Below, piece after piece: positions 41,335-53,005 of a stretch of DNA of 64,000 bases (position 1 is the stretch's first letter; every line of letters starts with the position of its first letter). Location: contig NC_077228.1 of assembly GCF_027887165.1 (NCBI RefSeq), positions 104,431,799 to 104,495,798 of the forward strand, written 5' to 3'. A model generated the notes under the pieces. That model did no database searches. It was not told where the DNA came from and saw only the letters and a program-made list of their open reading frames with translations. Source of the DNA: Monodelphis domestica (lineage: Eukaryota > Chordata > Mammalia > Didelphimorphia > Didelphidae). The position numbers and the translations under genes were made by a program.

Positions 41335-42112
41335 TTATTATAAAATATAATATTTATTGAAGCATATAAGGATAAAGAAGGATTTGGAATTCTAAATCCA
41401 CCCAAATAAACTCCCAGTTTCCAAAAGGAACTGCTTCTCCTATGTTTCACAGGCTATATGAATCCTTCCTGATCTGACTAACCCAAATTTATACTATCTA
41501 AATAAAAACTACTACTATTATCCTTATACTTCTTAACTTTGCCTTCAAATTATAAAATAGCAAAGGCTAGCTGGTTGAGTCTCAACAAGAATACAGTTAG
41601 GACTCTGAGTCAACACTCAGAGTCCAAACCAAAGATTGTGTTTTTCTTTGGTCTTCTCAGAGTTAAACAATCTATAAAACCACAATAGATATTCAATAGT
41701 GTTTCCCAAGTTGGGAAAGGAAAACATTGAGCTCCTTTAGATCTTTCCCTCAGACAAAGAGGCAAAAATGTTACCTCTTCCAGCCCTAAGAAAGAGTCTC
41801 TAAGAGTGCCAGAGAGTGTGTCTCTGACAGCTGCCAGAGACCAACTCCCAACTGCCAGAGAGAGTAATGTGGGTTTTTAAATTAATAATCAATAACTAAA
41901 TATTATATTTTATAAAGTTTTATTATTAATAACTAAAGCAAAGAAGTGCCTTGATTCACCATGGTTACAGGCCAAAAAAGAGGAATAGAGAGGAGTTATA
42001 GCCACTTAAATACAATCACCCAAAACACGGGGACACAGAAAAAGGGACTTCTGGGGCATGAAGTCCAAAGGCTCAAAATCTCCATTCATGCAGTAATTGA
42101 TATACATACAGA
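41335..42112 (-). mobile_element. Probable LTR-retroelement fossil (LTR-like sequence), reverse
   Basis: Read on the minus strand it shows an LTR-like order: a TATTTAAG box, a poly(A) signal AATAAAACTTTATAAAAT about 100 bp later, then sequence with a second AATAAATATTATATTTTATA near the low end. It is not SINE or LINE and has no host exon. The family and exact ends are unresolved; it looks old and incomplete. A perfect short hairpin lies inside it. Confidence 0.4.
41600..41625. other. Perfect 11-bp hairpin
   Basis: GGACTCTGAGT, then the loop CAAC, then ACTCAGAGTCC. The arms are exact reverse complements. Confidence 0.9.
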
Positions 42113-42187
42113 AAAATGATTATAACTGTCACAACTGAAATTAACATGCTCTCTCAGCTCTGCTTCAAACTCCAGTTTTTTTTTTTT

Positions 42188-42386
42188 AAACTAAACTCTT
42201 ACCTTCTGTCTTGGAATCAATATTGTATATTGGTTCTAAGGCAGAAGAGTGGTAAGGACTCGGCAACGGGGTTAAGTGACTTGCCCAGGGTCACACACCT
42301 GGGAAGTGTCTGAGGCCAGATTTGAAACTAGGACCTCACGTCTCTAGGCCTGGCTCTCAATCCACTGAGCTACCCAGCTGCCCCCT
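42188..42386 (-). repeat. CORE-SINE, full length, with target duplication
   Basis: CTCCAGTT flanks both sides (left near 42167, right near 42385). It is a well-preserved copy. Confidence 0.92.
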
Positions 42387-42539
42387 CCAGTTCTTTTCTG
42401 AAGCCATCCACTTTAATTCTTAACCCTAAACTAATAAAACAATACTTATTTTCTAATATCATCCTTATAGTACTTACTGAATACTTGCTGGGTAGACCAA
42501 TGAATGAAAGAAAAAAATAGGGAGTAACCCAGTTTTCAT

Positions 42540-42715
42540 AGAGCAGAGTCCCTGTGGAGAGAACTGAGGACTTGGCATCAGAGGACTTCAGTGGACATCT
42601 TGGCTGTTACTTGCTAACTATGTGACATTGAACAACCTTTCTGGCCTTCAATGTCTCCTTCTCTAAAATGGCCTAGGTTTGGACTAAAATGATCTTTAAG
42701 ATTCTTTCAAATTTT
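42540..42715 (+). repeat. MIR-type SINE
   Basis: GAGGACTTGGCATCAGAGGA, ACTATGTGACATTGAACAAC and CTTCTCTAAAATGGCC are present. Confidence 0.6.
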
Positions 42716-42915
42716 TTTAAAAACCCTTTACTGTCTGTCTTAGTAACAACTTTGAGACAGAAGGCCAAAAGTTAGGCAAATGGTGTTAAGTAACTTGTCC
42801 AGGATCAGACAGCTAGGCAGTATGTGAATCTAGATTTGAACTTAGGTCCTTTTGATTTCAGGCCTAGTGATCTGCACCTCCTGACTACAGGTACTGTGCC
42901 ACCTAGTTGCCTCAA
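42716..42915 (-). repeat. CORE-SINE, full length, diverged
   Basis: AAAAACCCTTTACTGTCTGT to ACTGTGCCACCTAGTTGCC on the plus strand. Confidence 0.85.
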
Positions 42916-43097
42916 TTCCTTCTACTTCTTTACCCTGAGAGTAGTGGCCCTCTGTTCAAGTCCTGCCTTTGATTTGAGTACTAGTAGTATGTCCTTGGAA
43001 AAGTCAATTAACTTCCAGTGCTCTAGGTTACTCCCTGTGGATAAGAAGTTACTGAGGAGGTTTCATAGAGGGGATTCCTACACTCCTATTGTCACTA

Positions 43098-43560
<463 letters not shown>

Positions 43561-44284
43561 AGTTAAGTAAGGTCAGATCATGGAGATCTTTGAATAGGAG
43601 AGAAAGGCTTTCCCCCACTGGTCCCCTAGCCTTGAGCCATTGGTTTCTTTTTCCCATGGTTAGAGGGTCTCCTGGGAAAGTGCCTCAGGTGCAGGTTATG
43701 GGACTAGAATGAGAGCCCCAGAAAGCCCTGGCCTACCATCTCTCCCCCTACCCCCAGCCCTGAGGCCAGCCAGGCTAGGAGGTAGCTGCCCCTGGGGGAG
43801 AGAGCCTCAGGGATGGGTGATGTCAGCCTGGTGGTTCAGGCTGGGCTTGTTTACCAGCCCAGTTCATCTCTCTCCCCAGAGGATCTGATTACCTCACTGA
43901 GCTGAGCAAATGTTTAACCAGCCGCTGTTCTAGCTGGCAGGCTGGGCAGCCAGCAGATGGGTGGGGGCTGCTTTTGCTGCTTCTGCTGCTCGGGAGCTCT
44001 CCCCACAGGCAGGCACCAAACCCTCTTGTCCCACCTAGAAAGGGCTTTAGCTTCCAGATGAAAGTTGTGGACAAGTAGGGCTTATAGCCCAGGAAGGGAC
44101 AGAGACCAAGTCCTGAATCACTACACAGGAAGACTTGAATTTGCAAGAGTGAAAGAGAGCCATATTTGGAAGCTAGAGAGAACTGGGTTCAAATCTTTTG
44201 GCTTATTCAGGTCCAAGCATCATAAATTCTGAGCTGAGAGAGAGTTCTTTGAACACACTGTAGGTATTTAATAAAATACCTGTT
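43561..44284. other. Repeat-poor intergenic stretch (possible enhancer)
   Basis: 43680-44060 is unique-looking and GC-moderate, and contains forkhead-type TGTTTAC (about 43848) and AATGTTTAACC. A Leu/Ala/Ser-rich minus-strand ORF is not supported. 44160-44220 has a MIR-type fragment. Confidence 0.4.
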
Positions 44285-44535
44285 GGGGGCCAACTTGGTA
44301 GCTCAGTGGATGGAGAATCAGGCTTAAAGATAGGAGGTCCTGGGTTCAATTGTGACCTCAGACACTTCCTAGCTGTGTGGTCTCTGACAAGTCACTTAAC
44401 CCCATTGCTTAGCCCTTAGCTCCCTTTCCTCTAGGAACCCATACACAGTATTGATTCTGAGACAAAAGGAAAGGGTTTTTAAATGAATGAATGAATGAAT
44501 GAATGAATAAATAAATGAATGAATAAATAAATAAG
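44285..44535 (+). repeat. CORE-SINE with (AATG)n tail
   Basis: The full-length SINE (to about 44482) has its A-tail expanded into AATG and AATA units up to 44535. Confidence 0.92.
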
Positions 44536-44669
44536 ACACCTGCTGAATATTGAATGAGGGAACTTGATTGGATATTCCAATTTAATCTTCTTGAAGTAGG
44601 ATTCCCATACTTAACTATCTTCCACCATTCATTGGCTAATTTAGGGCTGAGGGTGGTAGTAATTTTATT

Positions 44670-44805
44670 TTTTTATTGACTCTTATTTTACAGATGGGGA
44701 AACTAAAGCTTAAAGGGGTATGGTAAATGATTATATAGGTACTATGCAGCTGAGTTAGGACTTGAATTCAGGTCCTCTCTCCAGACCCACTGATCTTTTC
44801 CATTT
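44670..44805 (-). repeat. MIR-type SINE
   Basis: TCTTATTTTACAGATGGGGA, AACTAAAGCTTAAAG and ACTTGAATTCAGGTCCTCTC are present in reverse orientation. Confidence 0.65.
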
Positions 44806-44877
44806 TGCCCTACAAATTCAACTCTGAGTGACCAGGACTCCTGCCACAACTAGCTCTCACCTAACTACATGGTATTT

Positions 44878-45225
44878 TTCTTTAAATTTTTCTTATAATT
44901 TTCTTTCTCAGATTATACATAGATATAATTGTTCATCATAATTTTCTGACATTTTGCGATTCATGTTCTCTCCCTCTTCTCCTCTCCCCTACCCCCCACT
45001 GGAAGTGGCAGGTAATATAATATAGATTATATATGTGCGATCACACAATGCATATTTCCATGTTTGTCATGTTGTAAAAGAAAACATATGTCACTTATAC
45101 AAGAAAAAAACTCATGAAGGAAATAAAGTGAAAAATGGTACCCTTTCATCGGCATTCTAACACCATCAGTTTCTTCTATGGCACTGAATAGCCTTTTTTG
45201 GTACCCAACTACATTCTATGGCACC
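44878..45225 (-). repeat. L1 3'-UTR fragment, reverse
   Basis: It matches the low-coordinate part of the 33.7-kb reverse L1: TTTTCTGACATTTTGCGATT, CATGTTGTAAAAGAAAACAT and ATGGCACTGAATAGCC. Confidence 0.65.
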
Positions 45226-45227
45226 TG

Positions 45228-46462
45228 TCAGATCTATCGGAAAGGAAAGATTTTAAGACCAAAGCAAGAGATAGAGAATATTACAAAATGTAAAATGAAT
45301 GATTTTGATTACACTATATTAAAACGTTTTTGTACAAACACAACCAATGCTTAGACCAAAATTAGAAGGAAAGCAACAAATTGGGGAAAAATTTTTATAA
45401 CAAAAACTTCTGAAAAAGGTCTAATTACTCAAATTTATAAGGAGCTAAATTAGTTGTACAAAAAATCAAGTCATTCCCCAACTGAAAAATGGACAAGGGA
45501 CAGGAATAGACAGTTTTCAAATAAAGAAATCAAAACTATCAATAAGCACATGAAGAAGTGTTCTAAATCTCTTATAATTAGAGAAATGAAAATCAAAACA
45601 TCTCTGAGGTACCACCTCACACCTAGCAGATTGGCTAACATGACAGCAAAAGAAAATAATAAATGTTGAAGGAGATGTGGCAAAATTGGGACACTAATGC
45701 ATTGTTGGTGGAGTTATGAATTGATCTAACCATTCTGGAAGACAATTTGGAACTTTGCCCAAAGGACTTTAAAAGACTGCCTGACCTTTGATCCAGCCAT
45801 AGCACTGCTGTGTTTGTACTCCAAAGAGCTCATAAGGAAAAAGACTTGTACAAGAACATTCATAGCTGCACTCATTGAAGTGGCAAAAAATTGGAGAATG
45901 AGGGGATGCCCATCAATTGGGGAATGGCTAAACAAATTGTGGTATCTGTTGATGATGGAATACTACTGTGCTCAAAGGAATAATGAACTGGAGGAATTCC
46001 ATGTGAACTGGAAAGACCTCCAGGAACTGATGCAGAGTAAAAGGAGCAGAACCAGAACATTATACACAGAGACTGATACACTGTGGTACAATTAAATGTA
46101 ATGGACTTCTCTACTAGCAGCCATGCAATGATCCAGGACAATTCTGAGAGACCTATGAGAAAGAACCTATCCACATCCAGAGGAAGAACTGTGGGAGTAG
46201 AAACACAGAAGAAAAACATAAGATTGATCACATGGGTCAATGGGGATATGATTGGGGATGTAGACTCTAAACTATATCAATATTCCAAATATCAATAATA
46301 AGGAAATAGGTCTTGATTAATGACATGTAAAACTCAGTGGAATTGCTTGTTGGCTGGCAGGCGGGGGGGGGGGGGGGGAAGAGGAGAGGAGGGAAAGAAC
46401 ATGAATCATGTAACCATGGGAAAATATTCTAAATTAATTTTAAAAATAAACTTAATTTAAAA
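45228..46462 (+). mobile_element. L1, 5'-truncated, end of ORF2 plus 3' UTR
   Basis: The plus-strand translation shows the ORF2 C-terminal region: HMKKCSKSLIIREMKIKTSL, RYHLTPSRLANMT and, after frame changes, KTCTRTFIAALIEVAKNW and MEYYCAQRNNELEEF. These correspond to HMKKCS..IREM.IKT..RYHLTP and MFIAA...MEYYAA in human L1. The 3' UTR includes a run of 17 G near 46363-46379 and ends in an A-rich tail. Reverse transcriptase and endonuclease domains are absent, so it cannot move by itself. Confidence 0.85.
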
Positions 46463-47706
46463 AAGAGACCTATGGCCACCTCAGTCTCTTTTGCCTTCCC
46501 TTAGCTCTTGGGGCAGGGAAGATAGAGCCTAACTCTTGTCAAATTCAGGGCTTTCCCCACCACATTCTGCTGAATATCCCATCTTGCAAATCAGGATTGG
46601 TTGTTAGATAGGAGAAAGGCTTTAGGAGAACATGGCAGCATTCACCTTCCACTTTCTACCTTCCCTGTGGGCCAGGAACTAGGATAAATTTGGGCCTGAG
46701 GTCAAGCATGTCCCCCTAAATTGGACTGAAAGATATGGTGATCTAGTAGAAAGAGTACTCCAGTTAGAGTTAATAGACCTGGGCTTGATTCCAGCTCTTC
46801 CACCTCTATGACCTTGGGTAAATCACTTAATCTTTCTGGGGATCAGTTTCTCTAGCTGTTAAAAAAGGGATTTGGAGCTAGAGGACCTCTTAATTCCCTT
46901 CTAAATCCCTTAATTTCTCTTAACCTTAGTTTCCTCATCTGTAAAAGGAGAGAGTTGATTTAGAGGATCTTTCCACCTGGAAATCCTGTGATCCTAATGA
47001 TTCCAGCAGCAGTTGCAATGCTAACATACCTCTCTTGGACTCTTACCTCTTGCCTTTCCTGCACATGGTGAAGATCCTCTCAGGGTAGAGGTTCCAAGAA
47101 TGTTGTGCCCTCATCAACGGGAAAGGGACCCAGCCCAGGGACATAGTATGACATGGTGGACAGAGCCCTAACCTTCTAGTCTCTGCCATTTACTACTTAT
47201 GTGACCCTGGGCAAATCATGCAGTTTCCCAAAGACTTCATCTTTAAAATGAGGAGGTTGGATTGGCTCTTCCCTTCCCGATCTAAGCCTCTGAGTCTGTG
47301 ATTCTGTGGATGGACCTGGGGCAGCCAAAGGAAGGGATGGATGTTCCATAGTCCAGGTGGATACTCAGGTTCCAGTCAGTGGTTTGGGCTGTATGCCCAG
47401 GCATTGAGACTAAGACAGTTAGTGGATGAGGAGGTATGTTTGATGGGCAACACTGTTAACAGCTGGCAATGTAGGCGGTGTGCCCAGCTGGTGACTCTGG
47501 CCCTGTTGGAGGTCACAAGGGGGATTGGGACTCCTGTGTCCAAGAGGTCTTATTATTCCCTTGCTTCTGAAATAGGGTGAGGTATCCCTCCCCTAGAGAG
47601 CTGAAAGGAACATCAAGAATAGAATCTTGCAACCCAGACTCCAGAAGTAATGATCCAAAGACAGTGCTTGTCCATATGCCCATTATTTTTCAGCCAACTG
47701 GTATTT
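46463..47706. other. Intergenic with two MIR SINEs
   Basis: Plus-strand MIR-type SINEs lie at about 46735-46990 (GTTTCCTCATCTGTAAAAGG) and 47145-47315 (TATGTGACCCTGGGCAAATC). 47330-47640 is repeat-poor, with an open frame lacking any family motif. Confidence 0.5.
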
Positions 47707-47888
47707 GTTGTTGTTGTTAAACCCTTGTTTTAATGTCAATTCTAAGACAAAAGAGCAGCAAAGACTAGGCAGTTGGCATTCAGTGACTTGCCCAGGGTCA
47801 CACAGCTAGGAAGTGTCTGGGGCTTTATTTGAACTCAAGTCCTCCTGAATCCACACCTTGCACTCTATCCACAGTACTACCTATCTGC
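47707..47888 (-). repeat. CORE-SINE, full length
   Basis: AAACCCTTGTTTTAATGTCA to ACAGTACTACCTATCTGC on the plus strand; a (GTT)n run precedes it. Confidence 0.9.
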
Positions 47889-48260
47889 TTATCAACTAGT
47901 ATTTATCCAACACTTGCTATGTGCCAGGTACTGTGAAGACTGTCTCTGCTTTCAAGGAGCTCACAAGCTAATGGGAAAGTTGACCTGAAAACAACTATGT
48001 AGAAGCAAGATCTCAACAAGATAAATTAGAGATAATCCCAGAGAGAAGGGGCATTGGGAAAGGCTTCTAGCTGAAAGTGGAGACTTGTAGGAAGACAGGA
48101 GGTAGGAAGGAGGGAAAGAATTCCAGGACTGAGGCACAGACAGTGACAATTCCCAGAGCTGAGAGTTTTGCTTGAGGAATAGCTGTTGAACTGCAGAGTT
48201 GGTGAGGCATACAGGGTGTAAGAAACTTCTTTGGGCAGTAAGGGGCCAGGTTAGACATAG
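47889..48260 (+). repeat. Ancient amniote repeat, 5' half
   Basis: TATTTATCCAACACTTGCTA, TTTCAAGGAGCTCACAAGCT, GGAAAGGCTTCTAGCTGAAA and ATTCCAGGACTGAGG follow the family order. Confidence 0.65.
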
Positions 48261-48799
48261 ATATCCAAAGTTCTCTTAAAGTTCAAAGCCTCAGAAATCC
48301 CCTGGCCTTGCTCCCCTCAATGCCTGCTGCCCTATGGTACCTGGCTAAATTTGCCTCACCTGACAAAATCATCAGCATGTCTATATTTTCTTTACTATCT
48401 TCAAACCTCTCTCCTATTTTCCAAATCTCTTTCATATCTCTCTTTCTCCTTCTACCCTCATAATAACAGTAGCATTTCTGTAGGGCTTTGAAAACAGCAG
48501 TCTGGTAGAGGGAGGTGGGCCAGATATATTTTGCAAATGAGGAAACTGAGTCCTGGAGAAGTTACTTGTCCAAGGTCATATGGCTGGTGAACTTCAGAAC
48601 CCTTCATAGTTTCAGAGATTTCCCATATGGGGAAGGCCTTGGGGTTCATCTAGTCTAAACATCTCATTCTACATAGGAGAAAAGTGAGGCCAGAGCATTT
48701 AAATGACTTCCTCCAGGTCAAGAAAGTAGAAGCCCGAAGAGCCAGGAGCTGTGGCTACAGACTCCTCTGTTTTTCCTCCAGTGCCCCACAAATTCCAGT
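48261..48799. other. Intergenic with reverse MIR
   Basis: 48525-48660 (TTTGCAAATGAGGAAACTGA, GGTCATATGGCTGGTG) and 48660-48790 are reverse MIR-type remnants. There is no gene. Confidence 0.45.
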
Positions 48800-49760
48800 C
48801 TTTCCATTTCATCCCAGAGCTCTTTCTGCACCTAGCTGGCACTATGGATCCTGTGTCACTTAATTCCTTTATGGCCACCCCAGTCTCCCTTGCTTTCTCT
48901 GGATTCCCAGATCAGGAAAATGAAACCTAAACTCTCCACCCTCCTGCCACCAGTCAAAGCCTGGCCTAATGACTCAGCTCTTGCTTGCTTTGCCACTATG
49001 GCTACATCTCAGGGCAGGGAGCAGTGACTTAAAGGCCACACAAGATGCCCAGTGGGCAGGCTAGCTATCAGCATGGATTTAAACAGAGGAAACAACAGCC
49101 AGAGACTTTCAGATTGGAGGGAACTGTAAGCTCTGACGGCAAGGATTATTCATGATCATCTTTGGGTTTATCATAGCCCTTGGTCCAAAGTAGGAATCCT
49201 TGAATAAGTATTTACTGAACTGAATAGAAATAAATGAAAACTCCTCCAGGACAACCCAGAAAATGGGCATCCAACAGTCATGGGGACAGCTGATGCCCAC
49301 CCTTGTACCCAAGGACCCTCTGCCTCTGGGGATCCTGGATCAGCTCTGCAGTGGGTGACTGAGCCCAGGTACAACAAATAAGACTCCAGCTCTCCCCTTC
49401 AGACTTGGTTTTCCTAGTGCCTTTGTCCTTTGACTGGCCCCTTGGCCTTTGTTTACATCCTCCCTTCCCGTAAATGAGTCGGGCACAGAGCCCTGTTGGC
49501 TTACAGCCAGGCACACCTGTTGGACAGGTTGGGCAGAGCCTCTGAAAAGGTGGGAGGCGGGAGTGGGCGGTCCTGGCAGGTGATTCAGGTCCCCAAGGAT
49601 TGAGCTGTGCTGCTCTGCATGGCAGGTACTGGTGCTACATTCTTGCCAGCCTTGTACCAGGGATTTCCTAACCAGCCTCAAGTGACAGAGATGATCTTGG
49701 CATACAGAGCATTGAAAGCCTTATGGGTTTTTGAGGGAAGGGTCCCTCTTCTTCTTCTTC
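48800..49760. other. Repeat-poor stretch (possible enhancer)
   Basis: It contains AP-1-type ATGACTCAG (about 48968), forkhead-type TTTGTTTACATCC (about 49448), E-box CACACCTGTTGG (about 49511) and GC-box GGGAGTGGGCGG (about 49560). An L2-type tail is at about 49170-49230. There is no coding evidence. Confidence 0.4.
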
Positions 49761-49958
49761 TTTTTTAAACCCTTACCTTCCATCTTAGAATCAATACTAA
49801 CTATTGGCTCCAAGGCAGAAGAGCAGTAAGGACTAGGCAATGGGGGTGAAGTGACTTGCCCAGGGTCACACAGCTAGGATGTGTCTGAAGACAGATTTGA
49901 ACCTAAGACCTCTAGTCCTTGTGCCTGTCTCTCAATCCCCTGAGCCACCTAGTTTACC
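49761..49958 (-). repeat. CORE-SINE, full length
   Basis: It is well preserved: AAACCCTTACCTTCCATCTT to CTGAGCCACCTAGTTTACCC on the plus strand. CCCTCTTCTT on both sides is probably the target duplication. Confidence 0.92.
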
Positions 49959-49984
49959 CCAGTTCCCCCTCTTCTTAAGGATAT

Positions 49985-50180
49985 TAGTAAGCATTGATAG
50001 AACCCTTTAACGTTTACAAAGTATAATACATACTTTTTCACTGGGCTTTAACAACAACCTTATGAGATGGATACTATTATTATCCCCATTTTGCAGATGA
50101 AGAAATGGAGACTGAGGGAGTTAATTGACTGACATCAAGTCTAACAATCTAAGAGCACTGTGCTACCTAACTGCCTCTCT
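49985..50180 (-). repeat. MIR-type SINE
   Basis: CAACAACCTTATGAGATGGA, TATTATCCCCATTTTGCAGA and GTGCTACCTAACTGCC are present in reverse orientation. Confidence 0.75.
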
Positions 50181-50587
50181 TCCCTAGAGTAGTGTTATCA
50201 AACTCAAATGGAAATGGATCCTTTAAGGCTCCATTTTGACTTAGAAAACCACAAATTAACATTATCAATGTTATATTGTGTTTTTATTAATTTTGTTAAA
50301 TATTTCCCAATTGCATTTTCATCTGGTTCCAGCCACATTAGAGTTTTGTGTCCTGAGTTTGGCACCTTTGTCCTGGTCTTTCTTAGTGGGTGGGTGGAGA
50401 TAAGGGGAAGTAAACTGAGGCACACTCTTTGGGGTTGTGGAAGACCTGAGAATAGAATCTAGTTGTGCCACCCATACTCTTGTTTCATAGTTTTGGCTCA
50501 AAACTTCTATGCTCAATCCTACCTTTGACAAACTGAGTAGCACCAGCCAAGCTCCTGGACCTAGCCATTTTTCCTTTGTGCCATCTG
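50181..50587. other. Intergenic, unassigned
   Basis: No gene is seen. A small minus-strand ORF lacks support. Confidence 0.35.
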
Positions 50588-50800
50588 TTTATTTTTATCT
50601 TTATTTTATTCAAATAACAAATTTCCACATAAGTTTTCCTAAGTTACGTGATTCATGTTATCTCTTTCCCCTCTTCCCTCCCCACTTCTGGAGTTGACAA
50701 GCAATTCTATTGGGTTATACATGTATTATCACTCAAAACCCATTTCCATATTGTTCATTTTTATGAGAATAACCTTATAAAACCAAAACCCTAAGTCATA
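50588..50800 (-). repeat. L1 3'-end fragment, reverse
   Basis: It parallels the 4.0-kb fragment: GTGATTCATGTTATCTCTTT, CCCTCCCCACTTCTGGAGTT and ATTCTATTGGGTTATACATG, with the A/T-rich tail at the low end. Confidence 0.6.
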
Positions 50801-51409
50801 TGTGCCATCTGTTTAGAGAAGGGAGTGACAGTGATCTCAGTGATCTCAGTCAGGCTAGGCTGGTGGAAGGAGCGGATGATGGGAATCTGGGGGGGGGACA
50901 GAGAGGATGGGCTGTGATAAGGGGCATCAGGGAGCATCTGGGGCCATGATGGGGTGGAATTTGAAGAAAGGCAGGAAAGTTTTAGTGGCACCTCATTTTC
51001 CAAGATAGGGAAGAAATATGTCCTGAGCCTTAGGGCATTGGCTGTCCTTGGGATGCTCATGACAGTCTGGCCAGAAAGCAGAGGTTCAAAAGAGAAGTCT
51101 GGTTAGAAGGGAGAAGAGATAGCCCTCTCCCTTTAAGACTGAGAGAAATGATCTGTTTGTTGTCCAGCTGTCTGTTCCTAGTGTCTTCCTGACCTTATAG
51201 TCATCCAGTATCATCTCTTTTACTGAGTCCCAAGTGACAAATCTTTGTTGAGTGCTCAATGATGTGCTGGCTGAATGGGAGGATACAGGATGCTAAAATC
51301 TCAGGGTGGGAGGGGCCTTTGAGAATGGGGATTGTTGCATGTTTGTCCTTGCATCCCCGGGACATAGCATAATGTCTGGTGCATAGTGGGCACTTAGAAA
51401 AATGTTTTT
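50801..51409. other. Intergenic; L2-type tail near 51320-51400
   Basis: The L2-type 3' end contains TCCTTGCATCCCCGGGACAT and GGTGCATAGTGGGCACTTAG. The rest is unassigned, with no gene. Confidence 0.45.
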
Positions 51410-51568
51410 CTTTTTTTTAAACCCTTACTTTCTGTCTTAGTCACAACTCTAAGACAGAAGAGCAAGGGCTAGGTGAATGGGGTTAAGTGACTTGCCCAGG
51501 GTCATACAGCTAGAAAGTGTGTGAGGCCAGAATTGAACCCAGGTGCTCCTGACTCCACCAAGCTGCCC
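51410..51568 (-). repeat. CORE-SINE, slightly shortened, with target duplication
   Basis: AAATGTTTTTCT before and AAATGTTTTTTCT after flank the copy, which landed in the L2-type tail. Confidence 0.9.
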
Positions 51569-51599
51569 TACGTAAATGTTTTTTCTGTTGATTAAAAGA

Positions 51600-52140
51600 C
51601 CTCAGAGATTTTCCAGAACAAGCTCCTATCTAGTATAAGCATCTTCTCTATAACATCCCCAAATGTCCTATGTCTGACTTCTACTTGGACATTTCCAGTG
51701 AAGGGAGTTCCTCACCTAATGAGGAGCCAGTTACAACTCTAATCATTCAGGAGGTCTTTCTTCAAGTTGTTCCAAAAATCTTAGTGTGTTTAGCACTAAA
51801 TTAGCTTAATACTGTACTAAGACTTTTGAGACTTACGTGCATAGAACCCAAATCTGCCTCCCTGTATCTTTGACCCAGTAGTCCTATTTCTGCTGCTTGG
51901 GGACAAGCAGAACAAATCGAATCCCACTTTTCCCTGAAAGTCCTTCAGAGACTTGAAGTCAATTTCTAAATTCTCCCTAAGACTTCTCTTTCCAGGCTCA
52001 ATATTTGAATTTCTTTCCATTGCTTCTTCTATAACATGGTTTCTAGATTCCTTGCCATCCTAATCGTCCTTCTCTGGGTCATGCTTCAACTTATTCCTTG
52101 ATTCAAACTCCATTAGAGATCAAACCTGATGGCCCAGACT
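51600..52140. repeat. Second ancient amniote repeat family (unnamed)
   Basis: CCAGTGAAGGGAGTTCCTCA, CCCAAATCTGCCTCCCTGTA, CAGAGACTTGAAGTCAATTT and TTCTCTTTCCAGGCTCAATA follow the order of a repeat I know from birds and mammals but cannot name with certainty (possibly CR1/L3-related). It is interrupted at about 51780-51850. Confidence 0.5.
51780..51850. repeat. Possible mariner-type end inside the amniote repeat
   Basis: TTAGTGTGTTTAGCACTAAA and TACTGTACTAAGACTTTTGA resemble the terminal sequence of mariner elements. About 70 bp interrupts an otherwise collinear host repeat. Confidence 0.35.
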
Positions 52141-52757
52141 CCTCTGCTCTGGCTCTGAAACCATCTTCCATCACTGGACGCTGTTCTCCATTAGGGATAG
52201 GGTCAGGGATAGTTCCTGTAACTTTATTGGAATAGGAAATTCCCTCTGCCAAGGCAGGCTGGCACCTTTTCAGAGGTTTACAATTTTAGAGACCTAGCTA
52301 GAAGCCTGAGAGGATCACATAGCCAGTGTGTATTGGAGACTTGGACCAGGTCTACTGGCTTCAAGACCAATCCTCTCTCTCCACTACACAGTAGAGTTGT
52401 ACATCATTACTATGAATCACATCAATGCCTTAGCCTTTCCTTGTCACCAATGGGTTCATCCCTGGCTCAAGACATTCAATAACTTTGAGGAATAGAGAAA
52501 AAGAAATCAAGTGGCTGAACTTTGAACTTCCAGTGTGATGTGGCCTCCTTCACAGGACCTTCTGGGCCACTACTATGGAACCTTCCCTTTCTTTCCCTGA
52601 ATACTTGATTTGCTGCCCCTGTCCTGTGGTTAACAGACTCCTACCTCCTGTGTCCCCTAATCCTTGTGATTTAGAATTTCTGTCTGTTTAAGTATGAATC
52701 CTCTATGCCTTTGGTTACTTCTCCCTACTCTTTAGTTCACCTTATTTTTCTCTGGGC
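52141..52757. other. Intergenic, little recognised
   Basis: A reverse MIR-type fragment is at about 52290-52390. The remainder has no gene and no assignable repeat. Confidence 0.35.
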
Positions 52758-53005
52758 TAGATGGCCCAGTGGATAGGATGCTGGGACTGGAGTCAGTAAG
52801 ATTTAGCTTTATGAGTTCAAATTCAGCCTCAGATATTTACTAGCTGTATGATCCTACATAAATCACTTAACTATGCCTCAGTTTCCTCATCTGTAAAATG
52901 AACTAGAGAAGGAAATGGCAAATCACTCCAGTATCTTTGCAAAAAACCAACAACAACCCAAATAGAGTCATGGATAATTGGAGATGGCTGAAAAATAACT
53001 GAATG
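52758..53005 (+). repeat. RTE-tailed SINE
   Basis: Head GGCTAGATGGCCCAGTGGAT, middle CTAGCTGTATGATCCTACAT, then the RTE-type tail AACTAGAGAAGGAAATGGCA, AATCACTCCAGTATCTTTGC and AATAGAGTCATGGATAATTG. Confidence 0.85.

Noticed and set aside
42365-42386. CTCF-like AGGGGGCAGCT in reverse at SINE heads
   Set aside because: It is part of the common SINE head consensus and departs from the CTCF motif outside the AGGGGGC core; too weak to list.
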